A stretch of DNA of 6,178 nt from Candidatus Aegiribacteria sp. (GTDB lineage Bacteria > Fermentibacterota > Fermentibacteria > Fermentibacterales > JCC-6), in contig DAOWFD010000134.1 of NCBI GenBank assembly GCA_030638185.1, positions 1 through 6,178 on the forward strand. The letters run 5' to 3'. Shown piece by piece: positions 1 to 6,112 of this stretch. The notes under the pieces were generated by a model. It was not told the origin of the DNA. It ran no database searches and worked only from the letters and a program-made list of their open reading frames with translations. The position numbers were made by a program, and so were the translations under genes. The number at the start of each line of letters is the position of its first letter. The stretch's first letter is position 1.

Positions 1-1
1 A

Positions 2-2155
2 AGCTGGACTACCGGCTGGGACAATGTCTGGATAAATACCGGCTATGTTAATGACTGGACAACAGGCATCTGTCAGGGGGCTTGGGATACCAACCTTCAG
101 CTCCCACCCAATACCGGTGATGCTCAGACTAATGCGGATGCATTCTTCCCTGATGGAAAATATGCCGTTAAGGTAACAGCTGTAAGTCATGGTTCGGGAC
201 ATACGGGCAGTATGACGCTACCCGTGGATGATCTGTTTCTTCCTGATCCGCAAGTCGAGGGTGTTGTTGTTGATAATTTCCTGCCCCATATAGCAGGAGT
301 TGCTGCTTATGCGTGGGAACCTGCCGCAGATACTTGCCATAAGATATATGACGGATACTGGGAGGATATCGATATCAATCGAGTCTTGGCAAGAGAATCA
401 GAATATTTGGAACAGCTGAGAGCAAAACTTCATGCGCTGCAGTCAATTAATCAGTTCGATATACTACCATCCTTTTGCGCATCTGTTCTTCCTGCATCAT
501 TCAGTCAATCATCGATAGAATCCAATTATCCTGCGCAACGGGATAGACTATCTGAAGAGGATTTGAACATAGCAGGAAACCTGAAACCCGGTCGTTGCCT
601 GGATGAAGGAACAGGACAGGATCCTGTTGATCTCCTGCTCGCAGAAATCGCCAGGGTTGAAAACCAGCGAATGCTGGTTGACTCCGATACTACAAAGGTT
701 TTAATAGATACTACATACTGTTATTTACCTGGCGATGGACAGCTTCTTGTTTTGCAGGTTTTCTATTCCGAACCAATCATGATCGAGGACTTAAATCATC
801 AATTTATACCTGATAATCTGTACTTCACAGGAATAATCGCTAATACAATTGAATGGTCATCGATTGCGAAAGGTCGATTGCTACGTCTACCCGGTAGTTT
901 CCAACTGCCTTTGACCTTAAATAATACTGCAAACAGTGACTTGGGATCCGGTAACAATCTTATTGATTCCAGTTATGTAGTTCATTACATATTCAAGGGA
1001 GCACTTCCCCAGGAATATGTTGGCAATATCCAACTTTATTTCGGGAACCCTAACCAACCGGATGGAGGTCCGCATGATCTTGCAGGGAATACACTGGACA
1101 GCTATCCGGGAACAGTTGCGGAAAGCAGAAATGATTATGGACCATTTTCATATAATGGTTTTGAATGGGGGCCGGATACAAACTATTATATGGATAGTCC
1201 GCCAGACTGGGATCATAATACCACTGAAGATATTGTGTACGGTACGGTTGGGATCGAACACGATACCGTAGCGATAGTTGATCTTAACTCTATCGGTCTT
1301 GCAGATGCGATATTCATTGGTGACTGCGATTACTGGTGCGGATTCTGGATGTACCGTGAGGTACCAGATGAATACGGATTCAATGTCTACGTTGTAAAAC
1401 CTGACGGGTCTTATATCGATCATTCATTTGAGACTCCGTATCCGGTTTCTGGTCCACAAAATGAAGAGCAGTATTGGAATGGTCAGGTATGCCCCGCTCT
1501 TTGGCCTATTATTCTGTCACCTGACAGCAGATATTTCTGGATGGTAGGAGGTACGATGGACTGGATCAATGAATGGAGTACTATGTTTGCGTACTGCGTT
1601 GATTCTGAAACCGGAGCTAGAATTGATGGTTATGAGGTCTGTGACGGTTGGATGTTCTATGGTGGTCGTCAAAACGAGGAAAATCTGGCCTTTGATGAAA
1701 AGTGGCCCCTATTTTTCAGTCATGCGGAGGTATTGGATATAGATTCAAATGCTGTAGCTCAGATTGGTTACATTTATTATCCGGAATATTGTAATCAATA
1801 CGTTTTTGTTGAAGGCGTAGACACCCTTCCACCTCCGGGCGGTAGTGATGATAATCTATTCGGAGATATGTGCTGTGCTTCTGATATCAGTTCTGACGCT
1901 GAAGAAGCGATTGAAATCCTCTCAAATCCTGTCCGGGAGACGCTTGGTGTCAGACTTGTCGGAGTATCCGGGGATAATTTCGAACTTCTTCTTTATGATA
2001 TCGCTGGACGACAGATACTTTCGGAATCGGGTATTCTCCGGGATGACGAATCCGTTCTGAGTATCGGTGTGCAGAACCTCCCATCTGGGGTATATCTGCT
2101 GAGGATTACTACCGGAACGGCAGAAGTAAGAAAAACTGTGAGTATTATTCACTGA
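2..2155 (+). CDS. Large secreted protein with C-terminal T9SS type A sorting domain (5' partial)
   Basis: The frame is open from base 2, so the gene begins left of the window; the ATG at 212 is an internal methionine. The visible part is 717 residues. Residues about 51-100 (DGKYAVKVTAVSH, then VVVDNFLPHI) look like a bacterial Ig-like/FlgD-type beta-sandwich strand pattern. Around 315-380 a segment containing LPQEYVGNI and DLAGNTLD (DLAGN at 359-363) resembles Ig-like 'DLAGN' domains of secreted proteins. A region rich in Trp, Tyr and Cys follows. Residues 506-538 (SPDSRYFW to DSETG) resemble a propeller blade. The last ~84 residues (from about 634: NPVRETL, LYDIAGRQ, LPSGVYLLRI, RKTVSIIH) match the Por/T9SS type A sorting domain, which in known systems targets proteins across the outer membrane and is then removed. 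Inferred role: exported surface or extracellular protein. The catalytic or binding function is not recognisable. The partner T9SS machinery is not in the window. Confidence 0.85.
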   Translation, partial: SWTTGWDNVWINTGYVNDWTTGICQGAWDTNLQLPPNTGDAQTNADAFFPDGKYAVKVTAVSHGSGHTGSMTLPVDDLFLPDPQVEGVVVDNFLPHIAGVAAYAWEPAADTCHKIYDGYWEDIDINRVLARESEYLEQLRAKLHALQSINQFDILPSFCASVLPASFSQSSIESNYPAQRDRLSEEDLNIAGNLKPGRCLDEGTGQDPVDLLLAEIARVENQRMLVDSDTTKVLIDTTYCYLPGDGQLLVLQVFYSEPIMIEDLNHQFIPDNLYFTGIIANTIEWSSIAKGRLLRLPGSFQLPLTLNNTANSDLGSGNNLIDSSYVVHYIFKGALPQEYVGNIQLYFGNPNQPDGGPHDLAGNTLDSYPGTVAESRNDYGPFSYNGFEWGPDTNYYMDSPPDWDHNTTEDIVYGTVGIEHDTVAIVDLNSIGLADAIFIGDCDYWCGFWMYREVPDEYGFNVYVVKPDGSYIDHSFETPYPVSGPQNEEQYWNGQVCPALWPIILSPDSRYFWMVGGTMDWINEWSTMFAYCVDSETGARIDGYEVCDGWMFYGGRQNEENLAFDEKWPLFFSHAEVLDIDSNAVAQIGYIYYPEYCNQYVFVEGVDTLPPPGGSDDNLFGDMCCASDISSDAEEAIEILSNPVRETLGVRLVGVSGDNFELLLYDIAGRQILSESGILRDDESVLSIGVQNLPSGVYLLRITTGTAEVRKTVSIIH

Positions 2156-2360
2156 CCGGGTAAGTGGATTGTTCAATTGGAAGCCTCTGGATATCCTCAA
2201 CTGTACTTACCCCATATGTAGATGAGATATGCGCGATACTGCAATTATATTGCATATATGCCACATTCTTGATATACTCCTGTAATTAGATTGACATTTC
2301 AATCACCACTCAGCGGATTCTTAGCCTGTTCCTGAGTAGATAAGAGTAGTCTTCCTTATT
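2156..2360. other. Convergent intergenic region with small hairpins, no gene
   Basis: The + strand secreted-protein gene and the - strand abiE operon end facing each other across this spacer. No ORF with a plausible ribosome binding site is visible. It holds three inverted repeats: GGGTAAGT at 2158-2165 with ACTTACCC at 2205-2212 (39-nt loop), TGCAAT-TAT-ATTGCA at 2240-2254, and GATTGA-CATT-TCAATC at 2289-2304. None is followed by a clear T-tract on either strand, so none is a convincing intrinsic terminator. One of them could still terminate or protect the 3' ends of the converging transcripts. Confidence 0.5.
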
Positions 2361-3152
2361 TCAGCTTCCCTGTTCCGTACCTGCCCAGCTTCGAAGGACC
2401 TCCGGGAAAAGCTTTACTCTCAGAAGGTCGTTCCTGCCGGGAACGAAGGGTTCAACATCCCTTGCCAGGTCATCAATGCTTCTTTCATCAAGACGGTTCA
2501 GTATCATCACCTCGATCTTCTTTCTGGATGATACCTGAACCTTCTGATCAAGATAATTCATGTCGGGTTCCGTGATTCCGAACAGATGAGAGGCATCATA
2601 AAGATCACGCCCCATTATTCTGTTGCGGTTCAGTATAGCATACAGCTTCTGGGCCAGAATCAGTTCAGCGGAGGCTGAGGGTACCGGAACGATCACATCC
2701 AGGCGGTTCAACACTTTTACCTCCGGTGTATAGTTATAGTGCTGCGGTGAGGCGTCATACTTGAGTGTTAGCACCTCATCGTTGTGGCGTGTGAGTTCCC
2801 ACTTCTGAAGAACATCGGTGAACCTGAACTTTGCCGAGAATGCGCTTCCTTTGCTAAAGGTTACATTGCACTCAACAGCTTCCAATTCGAATTCATTTAC
2901 TACAGTCATAGCTATTCCCTGAAGGTCATTATTGGAAAGGTTCTTCGAATCAAAATCAAGATCTTCAGAAAACCTGCTGCTTCCATAGAATATTCTCAAT
3001 GCAGTTCCACCCATAAAAACCAGTCCACCGCATTTCTTCGCTCTGAAGATAAATTGAAGTGTTTTGTACTGCAGATATTCCCGGAGCATTGCCCTCTTAA
3101 AAGTATCGGGGATACCGGGGAAAGCATCGTAGACAATCAAACGGTCAAGCAT
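2361..3152 (-). CDS. abiEii: AbiEii-type nucleotidyltransferase toxin (type IV toxin-antitoxin / abortive infection)
   Basis: This 263-residue protein has the AbiEii/AbiGii nucleotidyltransferase signature. Residues 48-53 are GGTALR and residues 62-68 are SEDLDFD, giving the DxD metal-binding pair D64 and D66. A central basic-acidic strand LKYD (K131, D133) follows. The helical block with E163, K169, L170, R182, D183 and D186 (RDLYDASHLF) is the conserved C-terminal motif of the family. Length is within the normal AbiEii range and all motifs are intact, so it is probably active. AbiEii proteins arrest growth upon phage infection; the related mycobacterial MenT enzymes add nucleotides to tRNA 3' ends, but the target here is unknown. 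The ATG is set by a strong AGGTGA at 3159-3164 with a 6-nt spacer. The start overlaps the abiEi stop by 8 nt, so translation is probably coupled. Cellular location is cytoplasmic. Family assignment is firm; a defence role is inferred. Confidence 0.93.
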   Translation of the reverse strand: MLDRLIVYDAFPGIPDTFKRAMLREYLQYKTLQFIFRAKKCGGLVFMGGTALRIFYGSSRFSEDLDFDSKNLSNNDLQGIAMTVVNEFELEAVECNVTFSKGSAFSAKFRFTDVLQKWELTRHNDEVLTLKYDASPQHYNYTPEVKVLNRLDVIVPVPSASAELILAQKLYAILNRNRIMGRDLYDASHLFGITEPDMNYLDQKVQVSSRKKIEVMILNRLDERSIDDLARDVEPFVPGRNDLLRVKLFPEVLRSWAGTEQGS

Positions 3153-3759
3153 TTTTCATCACCTCAAGCAATACTTTCACCTTCCCTGTCAGCCAGGGCT
3201 TGTTGAACCGTTCCGCCATGTCGAGGATTTCCATTGGATCCAATCCGCTGAAAGTCTCTGAGTCAAAACGGAGTTCCATCATATCCTCTGCTGAGCTTAT
3301 ATCCCTCCTGAGGTAGAACAGGTCAACAACCGCCCTCCCGGGAGAAGCCATAAGATATTTGTGCTTCCTTCCCGTCTTTGCTTCATAACCGAAGAAATAC
3401 TGCGGCTGAATGCTCCTGTATATGAATGAGCATAGAGGTGAATTGATATGCCTCGTCTTTCTTGTACAGACCGAAGTGACAGAGAGGACCGTCTCCGGAA
3501 TGAGCCCGTGAAATGAAAGCGCTGATTCCAGAGAAACGAACGAGGGTGTGTACATCCTGCCGGCAATTGCAAAGAGATCGGTCTCGTCACTGATTTCTCC
3601 CGGAAGAACATAGTAACCGGGAGCCACCATTATGACCTTTCCACTTCGGTTCCACCTGGAGAGGGTTTCCTGACGAAGGCCGGGCATTGTGCTTCTTACA
3701 TCATCAAGTGATATAACCGGCAGCTTCTTTGCCAATTCTGCAAATTCGTTCAGTCTCAA
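3145..3759 (-). CDS. abiEi: AbiEi-family antitoxin and autorepressor with N-terminal winged helix
   Basis: This 204-residue protein is the upstream partner of abiEii. Residues about 16-55 (ISLDDV, LSRWNRSGKVI, PGYYVLPGE) form the winged-helix DNA-binding domain typical of AbiEi antitoxins. Residues 76-89 (SLESALSFHGLIPE), 95-103 (TSVCTRKTR) and 138-151 (ASPGRAVVDLFYLR) are the conserved core blocks of the antitoxin domain. The start is TTG at 3757-3759: an in-frame TAG lies just upstream and an AAAGGA ribosome binding site (about 3769-3774) sits 9 nt before it, so no longer start is available. In characterised AbiE systems this protein both represses its own promoter through inverted repeats and neutralises AbiEii without stable complex formation (type IV). 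The palindromes upstream fit that role. Expressed with abiEii as one operon. Confidence 0.92.
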   Translation of the reverse strand: MRLNEFAELAKKLPVISLDDVRSTMPGLRQETLSRWNRSGKVIMVAPGYYVLPGEISDETDLFAIAGRMYTPSFVSLESALSFHGLIPETVLSVTSVCTRKTRHINSPLCSFIYRSIQPQYFFGYEAKTGRKHKYLMASPGRAVVDLFYLRRDISSAEDMMELRFDSETFSGLDPMEILDMAERFNKPWLTGKVKVLLEVMKNA

Positions 3760-3775
3760 AAGCGTATTTCCTTTC

Positions 3776-3793
3776 TATGACATCTATGTCATA
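3776..3793. promoter_or_regulatory. Palindromic operator at the abiE transcription start
   Basis: TATGACAT-CT-ATGTCATA is a perfect inverted repeat with 8-bp arms and a 2-bp centre. It begins at the last base of the predicted -10 and covers the predicted transcription start. A wider inverted repeat, TTTCTAT (3772-3778) with ATAGAAA (3796-3802), is nested around it. Bound repressor here would block transcription, matching the known autorepression of abiE operons by AbiEi. That AbiEi is the protein binding here is an inference. Confidence 0.6.
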
Positions 3794-3821
3794 ATATAGA
3801 AATATCATTTTGCAATTGCAA
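3793..3821 (-). promoter_or_regulatory. Predicted abiE operon promoter
   Basis: On the - strand, a -35 hexamer TTGCAA (3821-3816, 4 of 6 consensus) is followed by exactly 17 nt and then a -10 hexamer TATATT (3798-3793, 5 of 6 consensus). The predicted transcript start is near 3785, giving a leader of about 25 nt before the TTG start of abiEi, with the ribosome binding site inside it. The promoter is read by eye and is unconfirmed, but its spacing and its coincidence with the palindromes are good support. Confidence 0.6.
3810..3821. promoter_or_regulatory. Second palindrome over the -35 of the abiE promoter
   Basis: TTGCAATTGCAA is a perfect 12-bp palindrome containing the predicted -35 hexamer. 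Its centre lies 31 bp, about three helical turns, from the centre of the 3776-3793 palindrome, so proteins bound to both would face the same side of the DNA. Its sequence differs from the first palindrome, so it may bind the same protein weakly, a different regulator, or nothing. Confidence 0.4.
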
Positions 3822-3917
3822 GGCATTCGTTTTTGCAGTAATTCATTCAGCCTGACCTGCCTTAGTCGAGATGACAAATCTGTTCTCTTGTTGGCAGCTG
3901 GGATATTTCTGAAATTC
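3822..3917. other. Spacer between abiE promoter and ATPase pseudogene
   Basis: This short stretch separates the divergently oriented abiE operon and the ATPase remnant. I see no RNA gene, hairpin or convincing promoter for the + strand pseudogene. On the - strand a short string near 3840-3856 (AGGCTGAATGAATT) resembles the start of abiEi (AGACTGAACGAATT), but the likeness stops after about 14 bases. Confidence 0.35.
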
Positions 3918-4521
3918 ATGGGCTTTTCATAGAGCAAATATCAATATCTACCGGGATAGCAACAAAGCAAATCATCGCGGAAGCCTCTATTATTGAGAGG
4001 TGCGCGCCAGTGCGGCAAGACATACTTGCTGAAAAGTATATTCGGTGCTTCTTTTCCGGTGTGTCACTACTTTGACCTGGAAAGAGACACTGAAGCCGCA
4101 TCTATCTTTCAGAAAGGAAACCTCGAACCGAAGCGTCTGCTATCGGAACTGTAGTATGCATCGAATACATCAATTGACCCTTACAAAAATCTGATCATCT
4201 TCGATGAGATTCAAGCCTGCCCCAGAGCTCTAACCTCTCTGAAATACTTTAATGATGATCTTCCCGGGGCTTTCATATGTGCAGCAGGAAAACCGTCTCT
4301 ATTCGATTGAAGTGAAGGCGGGAAAGAGAACCAATTCAAAATCAGCAGGTGTCTTTGCATCAAGATACAATTCACCATGCATAGTGAAACTGGGTGCATG
4401 GAACTTGCGGACAAGGGGAAGAACCCACTTCATACCCCTGTATGCTGCCGGATTCATCAACTCTTTCTTGAAAGTTCAAACGCAGCAGGATTTCGGTGCC
4501 CTTTCACAGGCTCTGGAGTAG
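3918..4521 (+). pseudogene. Decayed AAA_14/DUF4143 ATPase gene with internal deletion and stops
   Basis: Three broken pieces of one family lie in order. First, from about 3978 (frame 3) comes RKPLLLRGARQCGKTYLLK, the Walker A region of AAA_14 ATPases that carry a DUF4143 domain. The same frame continues with HYFDLERD, an in-frame TAG at 4152-4154, then NLIIFDEIQACPRALTSLKYF (Walker B and following helix) and FICAAG, where family members have a sensor-like AGS. Second, around 4281-4292 the sequence jumps into frame 1 and to the family C-terminus: RLYSIEVKAGKRTNSKS, then IPLYAAGFI, ending with TAG at 4521. The whole middle, including most of DUF4143, is missing: about 185 residues remain of the usual 400 or so. 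The 5' end is also shifted: NIYRD at 3940 is in another frame, and the frame-3 ATG at 3918 meets TAG at 3930 and 3957. The gene is dead. The family has no settled function; these are common accessory genes. Confidence 0.85.
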
Positions 4522-4661
4522 TCAAGGTTGGTGAAATCAACTGAGGCGTAATATGAAAAATGAGAATAGGGTTCAACATCCCTCCTATTATTATATTCCT
4601 GGTATTTTATTATACTCTATGGAAATACGAAAACGGTACATATTTCAACGAGGGGATTGAT

Positions 4662-5930
4662 ATGCAATTGTTACTGATGGTGCTTATAGGAATAACAACC
4701 ACGCAGCCAGCCATTCTTGATCAGACGGATGAGGAATGGACTGCACCGGGATACACTGTAATTGAAGAAGCTTCGATTAATCCATTGGATTATGGTGAGC
4801 CAATTGGATGGGGTGAGAACTGCAATGGCCCTACTGCAAGCATTGGCTGTCAGGGTTTCTTCATACCTACTGAAAACGGCGAGAAATGGCGTATCATAAT
4901 GCTGCTGAAAGACAAGCTGGTTATTCTTCAGGAAGATGATGAAGTCCGTGATATTCCATTAACCTGCAACCCCTGGAGCGTGATCTATTCCCGCAATGGG
5001 AAATATGTACTTGTCCTGGGATCTGTGCTGGAAGGAGGTAGAGATGCGATATACTCCGTTGAAGCAGAATATGTAAATATAGAGACCGGTGATGTTCGCA
5101 CCTTTGAGCCTCTTCAGAACACTGGCTGGACCGGTATGCAGTTCGTCAATGATGATGGATCAATCTACCGTTGGGATTTTACTGCCTCAAATCTTTTAGA
5201 ATACTATGATTCGGATTTGAATCTTGTATTTTCCAGAGAAACAAATGTCGCATGGGGATCCAGATGGGCTCACGCATCAGGAGGTTCCATAATTGTTTTC
5301 CTCGAAATTGGGAACAACCTTACAGCTTACGATAAGAGTGGAACGCTTCTGTGGGAAAAGGAACTGGAGGTAGATCTTTCATGCGATCCACTTGTAAGTG
5401 CTGATGGATCAGTTATCCTTCTGGCAACTATTTCCGGACTGGAATGCTATAATGGATTTACAGGAGAGCTTCTCTGGGAAGCGTTTAACACTCGAACAAC
5501 ATCACCAGTACCCAGTATTTCCGGACATGCCTGGGCAGTAGCATTGAGAGGTAGAGGACTTGTTTTTAGTTCAGATGCCAAAAGCAGGGAATCTATCATT
5601 GATATCCATTATTCTGCTGAAGCTTGGAGTCATGGTGGTCCCTATGCAGTAGCAGCGAATGGAGCCTTTATTGCAGGATCAGCATCGAAGCCACCAAAAT
5701 ATCAGAACAATCATTTAAGAAAGATACTCTGTTTTAATTGTGATGGCGAGATTCTTTGGATATCTTCCCCTTTTAGTATTGCTTCGAGTCCATTGACTCT
5801 TGACAGAAGCAACAACAGTGAGCTGGAATTGGGTATTGGGTCAAATATCCAATCTGATGGAGAGCGTTTTATATATTCTGACTACAGCCAAATCCGTGTA
5901 ATGCGAGTTGAAGTAGGTGATGAAGAATGA
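4662..5930 (+). CDS. Secreted PQQ/WD40-like beta-propeller protein, function unknown
   Basis: With the chosen start this is a 422-residue protein. ATG 4662 is preferred because GAGGGG (4650-4655) sits 6 nt before it and the N-terminus is a short hydrophobic signal-like segment (MQLLLMVLIGITTTQPA). The n-region lacks a positive charge, so the signal peptide is not classical. An in-frame ATG at 4560 would add 34 residues with another hydrophobic stretch (PPIIIFLVFYYTLW) but has only a poorly spaced GAGG upstream. Three segments show the PQQ-like blade pattern 'YD-x-GxLLW': LTAYDKSGTLLW (from residue 220), LECYNGFTGELLW (from 260) and ILCFNCDGEILW (from 355). Earlier repeats (around 105-150 and 160-200) are weaker blades. 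No catalytic residues are recognised, so a binding or structural role outside the cytoplasm is inferred. There is no T9SS sorting domain. The next gene starts within its stop codon (ATGA), indicating a coupled operon. Confidence 0.8.
   Translation: MQLLLMVLIGITTTQPAILDQTDEEWTAPGYTVIEEASINPLDYGEPIGWGENCNGPTASIGCQGFFIPTENGEKWRIIMLLKDKLVILQEDDEVRDIPLTCNPWSVIYSRNGKYVLVLGSVLEGGRDAIYSVEAEYVNIETGDVRTFEPLQNTGWTGMQFVNDDGSIYRWDFTASNLLEYYDSDLNLVFSRETNVAWGSRWAHASGGSIIVFLEIGNNLTAYDKSGTLLWEKELEVDLSCDPLVSADGSVILLATISGLECYNGFTGELLWEAFNTRTTSPVPSISGHAWAVALRGRGLVFSSDAKSRESIIDIHYSAEAWSHGGPYAVAANGAFIAGSASKPPKYQNNHLRKILCFNCDGEILWISSPFSIASSPLTLDRSNNSELELGIGSNIQSDGERFIYSDYSQIRVMRVEVGDEE
5915..5920 (+). promoter_or_regulatory. 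Ribosome binding site of the coupled downstream gene
   Basis: AGGTGA lies 6 nt before the ATG at 5927, inside the end of the propeller gene. It supports the downstream start being a real, translationally coupled gene rather than a chance ATG. The same element and spacing (AGGTGA then 6 nt) precedes abiEii in this window. Confidence 0.6.
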
Positions 5931-6038
5931 GATACATATTTACCTGCTTAATATCTCTTCTCTTATTTTCGACTTCAACATTCTCTGATGATCGAAGTAC
6001 TCCCTGGTTAGTCTCATGGCCTTTCTTCCAGAATGCAC
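5927..6038 (+). pseudogene. 5' fragment of a secreted-protein gene interrupted by a group II intron
   Basis: The ATG overlaps the TGA of the propeller gene (ATGA) and has a strong AGGTGA 6 nt upstream. The 37 codons before the intron boundary encode a classic signal peptide: Arg2, a hydrophobic core (IFTCLISLLLFSTSTF) and a probable cleavage site near FS-DD at about residues 19-22, followed by STPWLVSWPFFQNA. Beyond 6038 the sequence belongs to the intron on the opposite strand, and the frame would run into a stop at 6088-6090. Because the intron is antisense to this gene, it cannot be spliced from this gene's mRNA, so the gene is probably inactivated unless the product is made from a restart. 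The remainder, if present, lies beyond the far end of the intron outside the window. The protein family cannot be told from so short a piece; co-operonic placement suggests another envelope protein. Confidence 0.75.
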
Positions 6039-6077
6039 GTCGAGTAGCCCACGGGAACCTCCCCCGCAGGCTCTCAC
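6039..6077 (-). ncRNA. Group II intron domain VI with bulged branch-point adenosine
   Basis: On the - strand AGCCTGCGGG (6072-6063) pairs fully with CCCGTGGGCT (6055-6046), with two G-U wobbles and a 7-nt loop. Below it the A at 6045 is unpaired, and GAG (6075-6073) pairs with CTC (6044-6042). A bulged A 7 nt from the 3' end is the expected lariat branch point, suggesting splicing by branching. Confidence 0.8.
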
Positions 6078-6078
6078 A

Positions 6079-6112
6079 GAACCGGACGTGAACGTCTCCG
6101 CTCATCCGGCTC
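6079..6112 (-). ncRNA. Group II intron domain V (catalytic hairpin)
   Basis: Exactly 34 nt fold into the canonical domain V: a 9-bp lower helix (GAGCCGGAU with GUCCGGUUC, including G-U pairs), a 2-nt AC bulge on the 3' side, a 5-bp upper helix (GAGCG with CGUUC) and a GAGA (GNRA) tetraloop. The catalytic AGC triad is at positions 2-4. Every diagnostic element is present with no mismatch, so the ribozyme core is likely intact here. Confidence 0.95.

Noticed and set aside
2158..2212. GGGTAAGT/ACTTACCC inverted repeat as a terminator of the T9SS cargo gene
   Set aside because: The loop is 39 nt and no T-tract follows, so it does not meet the pattern of an intrinsic terminator.
2784..3206. 140-codon + strand frame opposite abiEii
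   Set aside because: It lies wholly antisense to the well-conserved AbiEii and AbiEi coding sequence and has no recognisable motif.
3831..3862. Possible decayed duplicate of the abiEi start (AGGCTGAATGAATT versus AGACTGAACGAATT on the - strand)
   Set aside because: Similarity covers only about 14 bases plus a nearby GCA and does not extend further. Chance is the simpler explanation.
3704..3937. 77-codon frame on the - strand upstream of and overlapping abiEi
   Set aside because: It runs through the abiE promoter palindromes and then out of frame into abiEi. No family resemblance, and it is incompatible with the well-supported abiEi start.
4252..4521. 89-codon + strand frame as an independent small gene
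   Set aside because: Its EVKAG and IPLYA segments are the C-terminus of the DUF4143 ATPase family; the first residues are out-of-frame Walker B region sequence. It is part of the pseudogene.
4588..4616. Promoter for the propeller gene (TATACT at 4611-4616)
   Set aside because: The -10 is acceptable, but the -35 at 17-nt spacing (TTATTA) matches only half the consensus in a very AT-rich stretch, so it is not distinguishable from background.
5869..6105. 78-codon frame on the - strand (MSGDVHVRFCESLRGRFPWAT...)
   Set aside because: It starts inside domain V of the group II intron and reads through domain VI into the antisense of the host genes. It is a structural RNA read as protein.
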